Positions 32,265-44,405 are shown, counted from the stretch's first letter. The stretch is DNA of 64,000 nt from Pseudomonadota bacterium (GCA_037200975.1 JBBCGI010000001.1:4237716-4301715); one strand, 5' to 3'. The notes: generated by a model not told the origin, from the letters alone. Made by a program: numbers and translations.

Positions 32265-32720
32265 GTGGATACGGCACTTCATGACCGTCTCATCGCCCAG
32301 TTCGAGCCGGTGCTGGCCGGGCGCGGCTACGAACTGATCGAAATCGAGTTCGTGGCTGGCGCGGGTGGGGGAACGTTGCGCATCTATATCGACAGCCCCG
32401 AAGGCATCGATGTCGACGACTGCGGCGATGTGAGCCACCTGGTGTCGGAGCTGCTCGACGCCGACGATCCGTTTCCCGGTGCGTATTCGCTCGAAGTGTC
32501 CTCGCCGGGGCTCGATCGGGTGCTGCGGACGGCCGCGCACTTCGCGCAGTTCGTGGGCGAGCGAGTGAAGGTGGAATTGAAGGTGGCGCGCGACGGACGC
32601 AAGCGGTACACGGGCGTCATACGCCGCGCGGATGAAGAGGGTATCGATCTGGATGTGGACAATTTCTCGGTGAGCCTGAAGCTCGCGGAGATAGGTAAAG
32701 CGCGGTTAGCGCCGCTCTAG
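32265..32720 (+). CDS. rimP: Ribosome maturation factor RimP
   Basis: A 151-residue two-domain factor needed for 30S subunit maturation. Family features: LAGRGYELIEIEFVAG, TLRIYIDSPEGIDVDDCGDVSHLVSELLDADDP, the SLEVSSPGLDRVL signature, and a C-terminal Sm-like domain (GRKRYTGVIRRADEEGIDLDVD). The GTG at 32265 was chosen: it follows GGAGG at 32256-32260 and gives the normal N-terminus. First gene of rimP-nusA-infB-rbfA-truB. Confidence 0.95.
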   Translation: MDTALHDRLIAQFEPVLAGRGYELIEIEFVAGAGGGTLRIYIDSPEGIDVDDCGDVSHLVSELLDADDPFPGAYSLEVSSPGLDRVLRTAAHFAQFVGERVKVELKVARDGRKRYTGVIRRADEEGIDLDVDNFSVSLKLAEIGKARLAPL

Positions 32721-32735
32721 TTAGGAAGTTTTTTC

Positions 32736-34235
32736 ATGAACAAAGAAATTCTGCTGGTCGTCGATGCCGTGTCGAACGAAAAAAGCGTCGACAAGGAGAT
32801 CATTTTCGACGCGCTCGAGGCGGCGCTGGCGTCGGCTACCCGCAAGAAACACGGCGAAGAGTGGGACGTGCGCGTCTCCATCAACCGCAAGACCGGCGAC
32901 TACGACACCTTCCGCCGCTGGAAGGTCTTCGCCGACGACTCCCGGGAAATGGAAGTGCCCCAGCGCGAACTGCGCCTGGAAGATGCCCTGGACATGAACA
33001 AGGAGGCCGAGATCGGCGGCTTCGTCGAAGAGCCGATGGAATCGGTGATCTTCGGCCGTATCGCCGCGCAGCAGGCGAAGCAGGTCATCGTGCAGAAGGT
33101 GCGCGAGGCCGAGCGCTCGCAGGTCGTGGATGCCTATAAAGACCGCGTCGGCACGCTGGTCTCGGGCGTCGTCAAACGCGTCGACCGCAACGGCATCTAT
33201 GTCGATCTCGGCGGCAACGCCGAAGGTTTCGTGCCGCGCACCGACATGATTCCGCGCGAGATCGTCAAGAGCCAGGACCGCATCAAGGCGTTCCTCAAGG
33301 AAGTCCGCTCCGAGCCGCGTGGCCCGCAGCTGTTCCTCACGCGCACCGCGCGCGAATTCCTCATCGAGCTCTTCAAGCTGGAAGTGCCGGAAGTCGGCCA
33401 GGGCCTCATCCAGATCCTGGGCGCCGCGCGCGATCCGGGCGTGCGCGCCAAGATCGCGGTGAAGAGCCTCGAGCCGCGCGTCGATCCGGTCGGCGCCTGC
33501 GTCGGCATGCGCGGTTCGCGCGTGCAGGCCGTGTCGAATGAAATCGCCGGCGAACGCGTCGATATCATTCCGCACGACGACACTCCCGCGCAGTTCGTCA
33601 TCAATGCGATGTCGCCGGCCGAAGTGCTGTCCATCGTGGTCGACGAGGATTCCCACAGCATGGATATCGCGGTCGCCGAGGACAAACTCTCGCAGGCCAT
33701 CGGCCGCGGCGGGCAGAACATCCGTCTCGCGAGCCAGCTCACGGGTTGGGACCTGAACGTCATGACCGAGACGGACGCCGAGGCCAAGAGCGAAACCGAA
33801 GCGAAGGCGCTGGTCGAGGCATTCAAGAAGTCGCTGGACGTCGACGAGGACGTTGCGACCATCCTCGTGCAGGAAGGTTTCTCGACCGTCGAGGAAGTGG
33901 CCTATCTACCACAGTCCGAGCTCGCCAACATCGAGGAGTTCGACGACGAGATGGTCAAGGAGCTGCGCAACCGCGCGCGCGACGTATTACTTACGCAGGC
34001 CATCGCCAGCGAGGAGACGCTCGAGTCCGGCATGCCGGCCGACGACCTGCTGCTGCTCGAAGGCATGAAACCGGACCTCGCGCTGGCGCTGGCGCGTCGC
34101 GGCGTGCGGACGCGTGAAGACCTGGCCGACCAGGCCGTGGACGACTTGTTAGACATCGAGGGGCTCACGTCCGAAGAGGCCGGCAAGCTCATCATGAAGG
34201 CACGCGAGATCTGGTTCGAAGCCGGTCGCGCCTGA
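32736..34235 (+). CDS. nusA: Transcription termination/antitermination factor NusA
   Basis: A 499-residue RNA-polymerase-associated factor controlling pausing, termination and antitermination. Order: N-terminal RNAP-binding domain (about 1-130), S1 domain ([31 protein letters not shown], about 135-200), two KH domains ([21 protein letters not shown] and [18 protein letters not shown]), and two C-terminal acidic repeats (about 365-495), the gammaproteobacterial layout that includes the alpha-CTD-binding repeat. ATG at 32736, 15 bp after rimP. Confidence 0.98.
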   Translation: MNKEILLVVDAVSNEKSVDKEIIFDALEAALASATRKKHGEEWDVRVSINRKTGDYDTFRRWKVFADDSREMEVPQRELRLEDALDMNKEAEIGGFVEEPMESVIFGRIAAQQAKQVIVQKVREAERSQVVDAYKDRVGTLVSGVVKRVDRNGIYVDLGGNAEGFVPRTDMIPREIVKSQDRIKAFLKEVRSEPRGPQLFLTRTAREFLIELFKLEVPEVGQGLIQILGAARDPGVRAKIAVKSLEPRVDPVGACVGMRGSRVQAVSNEIAGERVDIIPHDDTPAQFVINAMSPAEVLSIVVDEDSHSMDIAVAEDKLSQAIGRGGQNIRLASQLTGWDLNVMTETDAEAKSETEAKALVEAFKKSLDVDEDVATILVQEGFSTVEEVAYLPQSELANIEEFDDEMVKELRNRARDVLLTQAIASEETLESGMPADDLLLLEGMKPDLALALARRGVRTREDLADQAVDDLLDIEGLTSEEAGKLIMKAREIWFEAGRA

Positions 34236-34243
34236 GGAGTTTT

Positions 34244-36795
<2,552 letters not shown>

Positions 36796-36796
<1 letters not shown>

Positions 36797-37194
36797 TGAG
36801 CGCCAAGTCGCAGAGATTGGGCCGCATCGAAGGCGAGATGCAGCGCGTTCTGTCCACGCTCGTGTCGCGCGAAGTGCGCGATCCGCGCGTGGGCAACATC
36901 ACGTTGACCTCGGTCAGCGTCGCGCCCGACATGTCGACCGCGCGCATCTGGTTCGTGCCGTTCGGCGACAAACACACGCCGGACGAGGTGACCGAAGGGC
37001 TCAATCGCGCCGCGGGTTTCCTGCGCGGCGAGCTCGGTCGGGCGCTGCAGTTGCGGCACGCGCCGAAGCTCGAGTTCATCTACGACCAGCAGATCGAAAA
37101 CGCCGACAAACTCACGCGCCTCATCAACGGCGCCGTCAAAGGCGATCATCGTGAACCCGATTCGGGCGATCCGAAGTCGGACGATCCCGAGTAG
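36796..37194 (+). CDS. rbfA: 30S ribosome-binding factor RbfA
   Basis: A 132-residue KH-fold factor that helps mature the 17S rRNA 5' end. Typical features are RIEGEMQRVLSTLVSREVRDPRVGNITLTSVSVAPDMSTARIWF and the C-terminal LGRALQLRHAPKLEFIYD. The final 20 residues (SGDPKSDDPE) are an acidic unstructured tail. The ATG uses the last A of the infB stop (TAATG), implying translational coupling. Confidence 0.96.
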
Positions 37195-37212
37195 CTAGCC
37201 TCCCGATCCCGC

Positions 37213-38097
37213 ATGCCGAACGGCATCCTCCTGCTCGACAAGCCGAAGGGCCTCACGTCGAACGGCGCGCTGCAGCGCGTGCGCAAGGCGTTTGGCGCAA
37301 AGAGCGCCGGTCACGTCGGCACGCTCGATCCGATGGCCACCGGCATGTTGCCGCTGTGCCTCGACGAGGCGACCAAGGTGATCGCCGAGATCGAATCGGG
37401 CGCGAAGTGTTACGAATTCACCGTCCAGCTGGGTGCGCGCACCGATACCGGGGATGCCGAAGGCGACATCGTCGAGCGGCTGCCCGTGCCCACACTCGAC
37501 GCCGCGCAGATCGAACAGGCACTGGCGCGGTTTCGCGGCGCGCAAACGCAGATTCCGCCCATGTATTCGGCGCTCAAGCGCGACGGGCAGCCGCTGTACA
37601 AACTCGCGCGGCAGGGCATCGAAGTCGAACGCGCTCCGCGCACTCTCGAGATCAAACGGCTCGAACTGACCGGCTTCCGGGCCGACGCGCTCGATCTGAC
37701 CTGTGAATGCACGAAGGGCACCTACGTGCGGGTGCTCGGCGAAGACCTGGCGCGTGGCCTCGGGACAGCCGGATTTCTGACCCGCCTGCGTCGCGCCTGG
37801 GTCGAGCCGTTCGAAGGCTTGCCCATGTGCTCGCTCGAGGCGGCACTCGCCGCCGCCGGGACTGGCGACCAGCGACTGCTGGCGCCCGATGTGGCCTTGC
37901 GGACGCTGCCAGAGGTCCGGATCACCGCGGAGCAGGTCGTCGCACTGCGGCACGGACAGGCGGTCTCAGGCGATACCGGCGCGACGGCACCGCCCGGGCG
38001 GCGAGTGCGCATTTACGGGCCTGATGGCGTGTTCCTGGGGATGGCCGAAGTGCTTCCGGACGGTCGTTTGCAGCCGCGCCGGCTGCTCGGTGCCTGA
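37213..38097 (+). CDS. truB: tRNA pseudouridine-55 synthase TruB
   Basis: A 294-residue enzyme that makes pseudouridine 55 in the T loop of tRNAs. It starts MPNGILLLDKPKGLTSN; the catalytic Asp is in GHVGTLDPMATGMLPLCLDEATK. KCYEFTVQLGARTDTGDAEG, PMYSALKRDGQPLYKLARQGIEVER and CTKGTYVRVLGEDL are also family motifs. A C-terminal PUA-like domain (RVRIYGPDGVFLGMAEV) is present. It follows rbfA by 18 bp. Confidence 0.97.
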   Translation: MPNGILLLDKPKGLTSNGALQRVRKAFGAKSAGHVGTLDPMATGMLPLCLDEATKVIAEIESGAKCYEFTVQLGARTDTGDAEGDIVERLPVPTLDAAQIEQALARFRGAQTQIPPMYSALKRDGQPLYKLARQGIEVERAPRTLEIKRLELTGFRADALDLTCECTKGTYVRVLGEDLARGLGTAGFLTRLRRAWVEPFEGLPMCSLEAALAAAGTGDQRLLAPDVALRTLPEVRITAEQVVALRHGQAVSGDTGATAPPGRRVRIYGPDGVFLGMAEVLPDGRLQPRRLLGA

Positions 38098-38133
38098 CGC
38101 GCGCTAAACCTATGCTTTCCGGAACCTTTTCGG

Positions 38134-38139
38134 TAGAAT
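38134..38139 (+). promoter_or_regulatory. -10 box of a candidate rpsO promoter
   Basis: TAGAAT followed by TCGCGCCCGC, 37 bases after the truB stop and 55 before the rpsO ATG. No convincing -35. The leader between it and rpsO is A+T rich relative to the genome (GCAAATAAACTCGAG). Confidence 0.4.
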
Positions 38140-38194
38140 TCGCGCCCGCAAAATCCAGGCAAATAAACTCGAGTTTTCAAGGACCAAATCTACG

Positions 38195-38464
38195 ATGTCT
38201 CTCGCCACTGAAAAGAAATCCGGTGTGGTTGCCGACTTCCGTCGCGCTGCCAACGACACTGGTTCGCCCGAGGTACAAATTGCGCTGCTCTCCGAGCGCA
38301 TCAACGGACTCGGCGATCACTTCGGCGCGCACAAGCGCGATCACGCATCGCGTCGCGGGCTGGTCAAGCTCGTGAACCAGCGCCGCAAGTTGCTCGACTA
38401 CCTGAAGGCTACGAAGCCCGCGAAGTATCAGGAGGTCGTAGAGCGTCTGGGCCTCCGGCGCTAA
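38195..38464 (+). CDS. rpsO: 30S ribosomal protein S15
   Basis: An 89-residue primary-binding ribosomal protein of the 30S platform. The family core [52 protein letters not shown] is fully conserved, including the H16 and SRR residues contacting 16S rRNA helix 22. Length matches the family. In the classic truB-rpsO-pnp order. An intrinsic terminator follows. Confidence 0.98.
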   Translation: MSLATEKKSGVVADFRRAANDTGSPEVQIALLSERINGLGDHFGAHKRDHASRRGLVKLVNQRRKLLDYLKATKPAKYQEVVERLGLRR

Positions 38465-38477
38465 CTACCGAACCGCA

Positions 38478-38505
38478 AGGCCGCGCATCAGGCGCGGCCT
38501 TTTTC
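38478..38505 (+). terminator. Terminator between rpsO and pnp
   Basis: A perfect 9-bp stem AGGCCGCGC/GCGCGGCCT with a 5-base loop, followed by TTTTTCGTTTT. It separates rpsO from pnp, as in other gammaproteobacteria where read-through and processing balance the two. Confidence 0.9.
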
Positions 38506-38560
38506 GTTTTCCCCGACATAACGCACTCGAGGCATTTGGGCCTCGTGAAGGAATCAAAGC

Positions 38561-40651
38561 GTGAGCGTTCTCAAGAAATCATTTCAGTACGGCCAACATT
38601 CAGTAACGATCGAAACCGGCGAAGTCGCCCGCCAGGCGAGTGCCTCGGTGGTCGTGACGATGGGCGACACCGTCGTCCTCGTCACCGCGGTGGCCGCCAA
38701 GAAAGCGGTGCCCGGCAAGGACTTCTTTCCCCTGACCGTCAACTACGTCGAGAAGACCTACGCCGCGGGCCGCATTCCCGGCGGCTTCTTCAAGCGTGAA
38801 GGTCGCCCCACTGAAAAAGAGACGCTCACCTCGCGCCTCATCGATCGCCCGATCCGCCCGCTGTTCCCCGATGGCTTCTTCAATGAAGTCCAGGTGGTCG
38901 CGCTGGTCGTCTCGATGGACCCGGATATCGACTCCGACATCCCCGCACTGCTCGGCGCCTCGGCCGCGTTGTCGCTGGCCGGCGTGCCGTTCGCGGGCCC
39001 CATCGGCGCCGCGCGCGTCGGTTTCAAGGGCGGCAAGTACACGCTGAACCCGACGCAGAAGGAGCTCAAGGAATCGGAGCTGCACCTGGTCGTCGCGGGC
39101 ACGGCGAAGTCGGTGCTGATGGTCGAGTCCGAAGCTTCGGGCCTGTCCGAAGAAGTCATGCTGGGCGCCGTCGTGTTCGGTCACGAACAGATGCAGATCG
39201 CCATCAAGACGATCAACGAAATGGTTGCCGCCGTCGGCAAGCCGAAGTGGGACTGGAAGCCGAACGCCGCCAGCGCGGAGCTCGATGCCGCCGTTGCTGC
39301 CAACGCGACCAAAGCCCTGTCCGACGCCTATCTCATCACCGAGAAGCAGGCGCGCTCCGCCAAGGTCAAGGAGATCAAGGCCGCGGCGATCGCCGCTCTG
39401 TCGGAGGGTGAGGCTGCCAAGTTCACCGCCGACAACGTCGATGACTCGCTCTTCAAGCTCGAGAGCAACATCGTCCGCCAGCGCATCCTCAACGGTGAGC
39501 CGCGCATCGACGGCCGCGATGCGGTCACCGTGCGTCCGATCACCGTGAAGGTCGGCGTGTTGCCGCGTACCCACGGTTCGGCGCTTTTCACGCGCGGCGA
39601 AACGCAGTCGCTGGTGGTCACCACGCTCGGCACCGGCCGCGATGCGCAGATCATCGACGCGCTCGAAGGCGAACGCCGCGAGCCGTTCATGTTCCACTAC
39701 AACTTCCCTCCGTTCTCGGTCGGTGAAACCGGCATGATGGGTTCGCCGAAGCGCCGCGAAATCGGCCACGGCAACCTGGCGCGCCGCGGTATCGCCGCGA
39801 TGATGCCGGACATGGAGAAATTCCCGTACGTCATCCGCATCGTCTCGGAAATTCTCGAGTCGAACGGTTCGTCGTCGATGGCCTCTGTCTGCGGTGCTTC
39901 GCTGTCGCTGATGGACGCGGGCGTGCCGATCAAGGCGCCGGTCGCCGGCGTCGCGATGGGCCTCGTGCTGGAAGGCACGAAGTTCAAGGTTCTCACCGAC
40001 ATCCTGGGTGACGAAGATCACCTGGGCGACATGGACTTCAAGGTCGCGGGTTCCAAAGACGGCGTCACCGCGTTGCAGATGGACATCAAGGTCGAAGGCA
40101 TCTCCGCCGACATCATGAAGGTCGCGCTGGCCCAGGCCAAAGTAGGCCGCCTGCACATCCTCGACGAGATGAACAAGGTCATCACCGGTGCGCGCGAGAA
40201 GATGTCCGAGTGGGCGCCTTCGATCATCACGATCAAGATCGATCCGGAAAAGATTCGCGACGTCATCGGCAAGGGTGGCGCGGTCATCCGCCAGATCACC
40301 GAAGAGACCGGCACGACGATCGACATCGAGAACGACGGCACGGTCAAGATCGCGAGCGTCTCGGGCGCCGCCGGTCGCGAAGCGCTGGCGCGTATCGAGC
40401 TGATCACGGCCGATGTCGAAGTGGGCCGCATCTATGAAGGCAAGGTCGCCCGCCTGATGGACTTCGGCGCGTTCGTCACCATCCTGCCGGGCCGCGATGG
40501 CCTGGTGCACATCTCGCAGATCAGCGAGGAGCGCGTGGAGAAGGTGTCGGACAAGCTGAAGGAAGGCGACAGCGTGCGCGTCAAGGTGCTCGAGGTCGAC
40601 CGCCAGGGCCGTGTGCGTCTTTCGATGAGAGACGTTCCCGCCTCCAACTGA
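38561..40651 (+). CDS. pnp: Polyribonucleotide nucleotidyltransferase (PNPase)
   Basis: A 696-residue phosphorolytic 3'-5' exoribonuclease. Two RNase PH domains (about 10-220 and 310-540) flank an all-helical linker. The second holds [14 protein letters not shown] as [31 protein letters not shown] and the metal site [21 protein letters not shown] domain ([20 protein letters not shown]) and an S1 domain ([33 protein letters not shown]) follow. GTG start at 38561 with GAAGGA eight bases upstream. Confidence 0.98.
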   Translation: MSVLKKSFQYGQHSVTIETGEVARQASASVVVTMGDTVVLVTAVAAKKAVPGKDFFPLTVNYVEKTYAAGRIPGGFFKREGRPTEKETLTSRLIDRPIRPLFPDGFFNEVQVVALVVSMDPDIDSDIPALLGASAALSLAGVPFAGPIGAARVGFKGGKYTLNPTQKELKESELHLVVAGTAKSVLMVESEASGLSEEVMLGAVVFGHEQMQIAIKTINEMVAAVGKPKWDWKPNAASAELDAAVAANATKALSDAYLITEKQARSAKVKEIKAAAIAALSEGEAAKFTADNVDDSLFKLESNIVRQRILNGEPRIDGRDAVTVRPITVKVGVLPRTHGSALFTRGETQSLVVTTLGTGRDAQIIDALEGERREPFMFHYNFPPFSVGETGMMGSPKRREIGHGNLARRGIAAMMPDMEKFPYVIRIVSEILESNGSSSMASVCGASLSLMDAGVPIKAPVAGVAMGLVLEGTKFKVLTDILGDEDHLGDMDFKVAGSKDGVTALQMDIKVEGISADIMKVALAQAKVGRLHILDEMNKVITGAREKMSEWAPSIITIKIDPEKIRDVIGKGGAVIRQITEETGTTIDIENDGTVKIASVSGAAGREALARIELITADVEVGRIYEGKVARLMDFGAFVTILPGRDGLVHISQISEERVEKVSDKLKEGDSVRVKVLEVDRQGRVRLSMRDVPASN

Positions 40652-40687
40652 TAGGAAACCGGGGTTCACCCCATTTTCAATTCACGG

Positions 40688-40712
40688 ACGCCGCCCTTCG
40701 GGCGGCGTTTTC
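40688..40712. terminator. Terminator between convergent pnp and zinc-ribbon gene
   Basis: A perfect 9-bp stem ACGCCGCCC/GGGCGGCGT with a 3-base TTC loop and a TTTT tail on the plus strand. It lies 37 bp after pnp and ends 24 bp before the 3' end of the minus-strand gene, so it may serve mainly pnp. Confidence 0.8.
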
Positions 40713-40735
40713 CGTTGTGGGGCGTGAGCCCGCAG

Positions 40736-41284
40736 TCATTTCCTTTCGCGCCGGGTTAGTCGCGCGAGGATTTCCTGCTTCGCAGGCTGCGACTGCAGCC
40801 ATTCCGCAAACTGCACGACGCGTTCGTAATCGCCGCCCAGCACTTCGCGCAAACGCTGTTCTTCCATCGCGCCTGTGACGGTGGAGCGCACGGCGTACTG
40901 CCACGCCTGCGTGAACACGCGCGTGAACTCGCCGGCCATCACCAGGCCTTCGACCAGTTGCCATTCGCCCTCGTCGAGCCAGATCTCTTCGCAATGCGGG
41001 CAATAGTCGAGACGATTGGTCTTCTCGGCGCTGATCCGGTACTTGCTCATGAGTGAGCGGCACTTGGGGCATTTCTTCGCGCCGATGGAATCCGGCGCGT
41101 CGAAATCCGGCAGCGCCACGGCGGTCGGCGCGATCGGGCCACGCGCCGCGTGTTCGCGCCATGCCCGGTACGCGACGAGGCTGACGAGTGTGCCGAGGCA
41201 TTTTCCGCAGCTGTAGCCGGCCAGGTGGTCGGTGAGCAACGTGTGGACCAGCACGGAATGATCGCACTGTGGACAGAGTGCCAT
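40736..41284 (-). CDS. Zinc-ribbon protein with zf-TFIIB domain
   Basis: A 182-residue protein with two Cys4 ribbons. The first is MALCPQCD paired with YSCGKCLG (residues 4-29). The second is a zf-TFIIB ribbon, KKCPKCRSLM paired with LDYCPHCEEIWLDEGEW (about 71-108), whose WLDxGEW end is diagnostic. The C-terminal part is helical without recognised domain. zf-TFIIB proteins of this kind are widespread in proteobacteria and their role is not known. The downstream phaR-gluQ-dksA genes lie on the same strand but upstream in transcription. Confidence 0.85.
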   Translation of the reverse strand: MALCPQCDHSVLVHTLLTDHLAGYSCGKCLGTLVSLVAYRAWREHAARGPIAPTAVALPDFDAPDSIGAKKCPKCRSLMSKYRISAEKTNRLDYCPHCEEIWLDEGEWQLVEGLVMAGEFTRVFTQAWQYAVRSTVTGAMEEQRLREVLGGDYERVVQFAEWLQSQPAKQEILARLTRRERK

Positions 41285-41312
41285 GGCTCTTCACTCCCTC
41301 CCGATGTGAACA

Positions 41313-41343
41313 GGCCCCGCGTTCCCTCAAGGAGCGCGAGGCC
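41313..41343 (-). other. Imperfect 13-bp hairpin after phaR
   Basis: A stem of 13 pairs (one mismatch, one G-U on one strand) with a 5-base loop lies between the phaR stop and the zinc-ribbon start. There is no T tract on either strand, so it is only a possible weak terminator or mRNA-stabilising structure. Confidence 0.35.
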
Positions 41344-41373
41344 CGCAGCTAACTACGTGAGCCGGTGGACGGG

Positions 41374-41880
41374 TTACTGGTGGTTGGCCTGGTCCGAGGC
41401 CTTGTCCTCGCCGTCGCGGCCGCCGCGTCCCGCGGCGTTCATGAGCGTGCGGAAGATTTCATCCTGAACCGATCGCCAGCGCTGGTAGTTTCGCTGCGCG
41501 ACACCGGCGACGGTCTCCACCGGGTCCATGCCGACCACGGCTTTGACCTTGTCGCGCAGTTCGCGTTGCTGGGAGCCGAACAGCTTCATGCTCTGTTCGA
41601 GATAGCTGCTCAACATGTTCTGCAGATTGCCGCCGTAGGAGCGGATGACCTGCGAGAGGAAGTCGCGGCTCATCACCGGATCGGCGCCGTGTTCCTGCTC
41701 GGCGATGACCTGCAGCAGGATGCTGCGCGTAATGTCGTCCTGCGATTTTTTGTCGATGACGACGAACTCGATGCGTTCCAGCACCAGCGATCGAATGTCG
41801 CTGAGCGTGATGTACTTGCTTTGCACCGTGTCGTAGAGACGGCGGTTCGGATATTTCTTGATGACGCGTGGTTCGCTCAT
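41374..41880 (-). CDS. phaR: Polyhydroxyalkanoate synthesis regulator PhaR
   Basis: A 168-residue repressor that senses PHA granules and controls phasin and PHA synthesis genes. The N-terminal DNA-binding domain (PHB_acc_N) begins RVIKKYPNRRLYDTVQSKYITLSDI; PHB_acc repeats follow (LLQVIAEQEHG, FLSQVIRSYGGNLQNMLSSYLEQSMKLF). The last 25 residues are Gly/Arg/Asp-rich. The ATG at 41880 was chosen since it has GGAGG eight bases upstream; the frame runs on to 42042 without family similarity. No pha biosynthetic gene is in the window. Confidence 0.93.
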   Translation of the reverse strand: MSEPRVIKKYPNRRLYDTVQSKYITLSDIRSLVLERIEFVVIDKKSQDDITRSILLQVIAEQEHGADPVMSRDFLSQVIRSYGGNLQNMLSSYLEQSMKLFGSQQRELRDKVKAVVGMDPVETVAGVAQRNYQRWRSVQDEIFRTLMNAAGRGGRDGEDKASDQANHQ

Positions 41881-41938
41881 GCCGACATCCTCCCTGTGGA
41901 CGGCTACCTTAGTACTTCTCGCTGCACCCCACAATTTT

Positions 41939-42865
41939 CTAGGTAGAAACTGCTTTTGTGTCGCCAGCGGCGGACAGGGGTGCGCGGCTGCGGCCCGCAA
42001 GCGCTTGCGGGTTCCAGTGCGCAACTGCCCAATTCCACACATCTTTGATGGAGCTGCCGCTCAGGTCGGGCGGTGGGGTCTGGGACAAAAGCGTAAGGGT
42101 GGAGGTTAACGCCCGGGTCACCGCGGATGGATCGAGCGGGGCCGCCCGGCCCGACTTGGATAGTTTGGCGCCATCCGGTTCCAGCACCAGCGGCAGGTGC
42201 CCGTAGCTAGGGCGGGGCAGGGAGAGGGCGTCCTGCAGGTCGATCTGCCACGGCGTGCTGGTCAGCAGGTCGGCGCCGCGCACCACGCGCGTGATTTCCT
42301 GGAACGCGTCGTCGACCACCACCGCCAGCTGGTAGCTAGGCAACCCGTCACGGCGTTCGAGCACGACGTCGCCGCAGGCTGCGAGCTCGAACTCCTGTGC
42401 GCCCAGGAACAGGTCGTCGAACTGCAAGGTCCGGTCGCTCACGCGGAAGCGCTGCGCGGCAGGTCCAGGGCGGGAGGGTCCATGGCGGCACGTCCCCGGG
42501 TAGCCCTGTGGCTGACCGTCGCCACCCGCGGGGTTGCCTCCGGCCAGCTCCTTGCGCGAACAGCTGCAGGCGAAGATCCGCCCCGCCGCCGCGAGCTGGG
42601 CAAGTGCAGCGCGGTACGCTTCACGGCGCGTGCTCTGGTAGAGCACCGCGCCGTCCCACTCGAATCCGTACGCGTCGAGCGTGCGCAACATTTCGTCGGC
42701 GCAGCCGGGCACGACGCGAGGCGTATCGAGATCCTCGATGCGCACCAGCCAGCGCGCGCCGCGTGCCCGCGCGTCGAGATAGCTGCCGGTTGCGGCCAGC
42801 AGCGAACCCAGATGAAGGGGCCCGGTAGGAGAGGGAGCAAAACGGCCCGCTTCGCGAGATGTCAT
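41939..42865 (-). CDS. gluQ: Glutamyl-Q tRNA(Asp) synthetase
   Basis: A 308-residue truncated glutamyl-tRNA synthetase paralog that attaches glutamate to the queuosine of tRNA(Asp). The HIGH-type motif is FAPSPTGPLHLGSLLAA, the KMSKS-type motif is AKLSKS, and the zinc site is CSC ... YPGTC. It lacks the anticodon-binding domain, as expected. The ATG at 42865 (MTSREAGRF) is preferred; an in-frame GTG at 42898 would add 11 residues. It lies downstream of dksA, the common dksA-gluQ pair, with the dksA terminator between them. Confidence 0.95.
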   Translation of the reverse strand: MTSREAGRFAPSPTGPLHLGSLLAATGSYLDARARGARWLVRIEDLDTPRVVPGCADEMLRTLDAYGFEWDGAVLYQSTRREAYRAALAQLAAAGRIFACSCSRKELAGGNPAGGDGQPQGYPGTCRHGPSRPGPAAQRFRVSDRTLQFDDLFLGAQEFELAACGDVVLERRDGLPSYQLAVVVDDAFQEITRVVRGADLLTSTPWQIDLQDALSLPRPSYGHLPLVLEPDGAKLSKSGRAAPLDPSAVTRALTSTLTLLSQTPPPDLSGSSIKDVWNWAVAHWNPQALAGRSRAPLSAAGDTKAVST

Positions 42866-42900
42866 CGGGATCTGCCAGCCCACGGCGGCGGTGCCCACAA

Positions 42901-42928
42901 AGCAAAACGGCGCCGAGACGGCGCCGTT
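42901..42928 (-). terminator. Terminator after dksA
   Basis: A perfect 9-bp stem AACGGCGCC/GGCGCCGTT with a 5-base loop (42906-42928). Read on the minus strand it is followed by TTTTGCTTT. It separates dksA from gluQ, so gluQ depends on read-through or its own promoter. Confidence 0.85.
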
Positions 42929-42962
42929 CGTGCAGCTTCAGGGAAGCCGTGACGCGTACCGA

Positions 42963-43751
42963 TCAACGGTATCGGTCGTCTCGATCGCCGTACTGCCGTT
43001 CGCGGCGCTCGCGACGTTCCTGCGCTTCGATCGTCAGCGTGGCCACGGGCCGCGCTTCGAGACGCTTCACGCCGATCTCCTCGCCGGTCTCGAGGCAGTA
43101 GCCGTACGAGCCGTCTTCGACACGTTTCAACGCTTCGTCGATCTTGCGGATGAGCTTGCGCTCGCGATCGCGTGTGCGCAGTTCGAGGCTGAATTCCTCT
43201 TCCTGCGTGGCGCGGTCATTGGGATCGGGAAAATTCGCCGCTTCGTCTTTCATGTGAGAGACGGTGCGATCCACTTCTACCATCAGGTCGCGCTTCCAGC
43301 CATTCAGGATGTTCCTGAAGTGCTCGAGCTGCTCCTTGTTCATGTACGCCTCGCCACGTTTGGCGATGTACGGCTGAACGTTGCGCGGGCCTGCCAGCAG
43401 ACTGCTGGCGTCGTCGTCGTCACCGCTCTCGTTGGCGGCGGCGGCGCGCGCGGCGAGCGTGCTCTGTGAGGACGGTACGCCCGTGGCGGTCACGACGATG
43501 CGTTCTGCAGGCGCTGCCTTGCGGATCGCCTGCGCAACCGGCGTTGCACTGGAGGAGGCGCTCGCGATGGGGGCGGGCTTGGGAACCGCGGCAACCTTTG
43601 CGACGGGCTTCGCGGCGGGTGCCTTCGTGGGAGCGGGTTTGGCAGGCGATTTGGCGGCTACGGATTTAGCTACCGGCTTCTTTGCGGTCAATTTGGGTTT
43701 CTCGGCTTTCTTCGGCTTGGCGGGCTTTGCAGCCGCTCGCTTGGTCGGCAT
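42963..43751 (-). CDS. dksA: DksA with H1-like N-terminal tail and degenerate zinc finger
   Basis: A 262-residue RNA polymerase secondary-channel regulator acting with ppGpp. Residues 135-262 match DksA: coiled coil with tip FPDPNDRA (D176, D179, A181 correspond to E. coli D71, D74, A76) and LELRTRDRERKLIRKIDEALKRVEDGSYGYC. The zinc site keeps only Cys219; the other three positions are T222, T240 and A243, so zinc binding is unlikely. Residues 1-60 are Lys/Ala/Pro repeats resembling histone H1 or AlgP tails, and 60-130 are low complexity, including a DDDD run. E. coli DksA is 151 residues. Tails and cysteine-poor fingers are known in some proteobacterial DksA, so this is a variant rather than a pseudogene. 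Confidence 0.93.
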   Translation of the reverse strand: MPTKRAAAKPAKPKKAEKPKLTAKKPVAKSVAAKSPAKPAPTKAPAAKPVAKVAAVPKPAPIASASSSATPVAQAIRKAAPAERIVVTATGVPSSQSTLAARAAAANESGDDDDASSLLAGPRNVQPYIAKRGEAYMNKEQLEHFRNILNGWKRDLMVEVDRTVSHMKDEAANFPDPNDRATQEEEFSLELRTRDRERKLIRKIDEALKRVEDGSYGYCLETGEEIGVKRLEARPVATLTIEAQERRERRERQYGDRDDRYR

Positions 43752-43890
43752 TGTTTGTCGCTCCAGGCCCGGTTACGGGGAAGGGGGCCGGTTTGCAGGA
43801 CGCGGGATTATACCGGCGAGTTTTTGCGTGTACAGCGGCATGAAAGCCCCGTCGAATCAGTGATTTCTGGGCCGATTTTTTAGCGCCGAA

Positions 43891-44280
43891 TCAGGGCAAT
43901 TCGACCGCCGGGGCCGCTTTCCAGCCTGGACGTCGGCGCTCAACGACAACTGTCGTGTAGATCCCACCCCGAACGTTGAATTTGCCCACTAGCCGCAGAA
44001 AGCGGGGTGTGCACACATTCGCCAGGTCGTCGGCAATCTGGTTGGTGACCGCCTCATGGAAGGCGCCGCGGTCGCGGAACGACCACAGGTACAGCTTGAT
44101 CGCCTTGAGTTCGATGCACAGTTCGTCGGGCACGTATTCGAGTTCGAAAGTGGCAAAGTCGGGTTGGCCGGTCTTCGGGCACAGGCAGGTGAACTCCGGC
44201 AATGTCATGCGGATCGTGTAGTCGGTTTCGCGCGCCGGATTTGGAAAAGTCTCAAGGTGCGTGGAGGGTTGCGTGGACAT
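43891..44280 (-). CDS. queF: NADPH-dependent preQ0 reductase (unimodular QueF)
   Basis: A 129-residue tunnelling-fold enzyme that reduces 7-cyano-7-deazaguanine (preQ0) to preQ1 in queuosine synthesis. It is the short, unimodular type. The active-site Cys lies in [14 protein letters not shown], and the QueF motif is [22 protein letters not shown]. It is 139 bp upstream of dksA on the same strand; together with gluQ it puts two queuosine-pathway steps within 2.4 kb. Confidence 0.95.
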   Translation of the reverse strand: MSTQPSTHLETFPNPARETDYTIRMTLPEFTCLCPKTGQPDFATFELEYVPDELCIELKAIKLYLWSFRDRGAFHEAVTNQIADDLANVCTPRFLRLVGKFNVRGGIYTTVVVERRRPGWKAAPAVELP

Positions 44281-44405
44281 GTTGATGTAGTGATGCGCAG
44301 GGATTTGTCGCCGCGGGTTTTTACCGAGAACGCGGCCTGAAAAAAGTTGCAGTTACTTTACACTACGGCGCCAATTCATCCGCACGCGGCAACCCGGAAT
44401 CATAG

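Noticed and set aside
38600-40669. Minus-strand open frame of 689 codons opposite pnp
   Set aside because: Exact antisense of pnp with repetitive Arg/Asp/His composition and no ribosome site; an artefact of third-position G+C.
42963-43751. dksA considered a frameshifted or broken gene because of missing cysteines
   Set aside because: Frame is intact from start to terminator and the flanking residues are conserved, so this is a variant finger.
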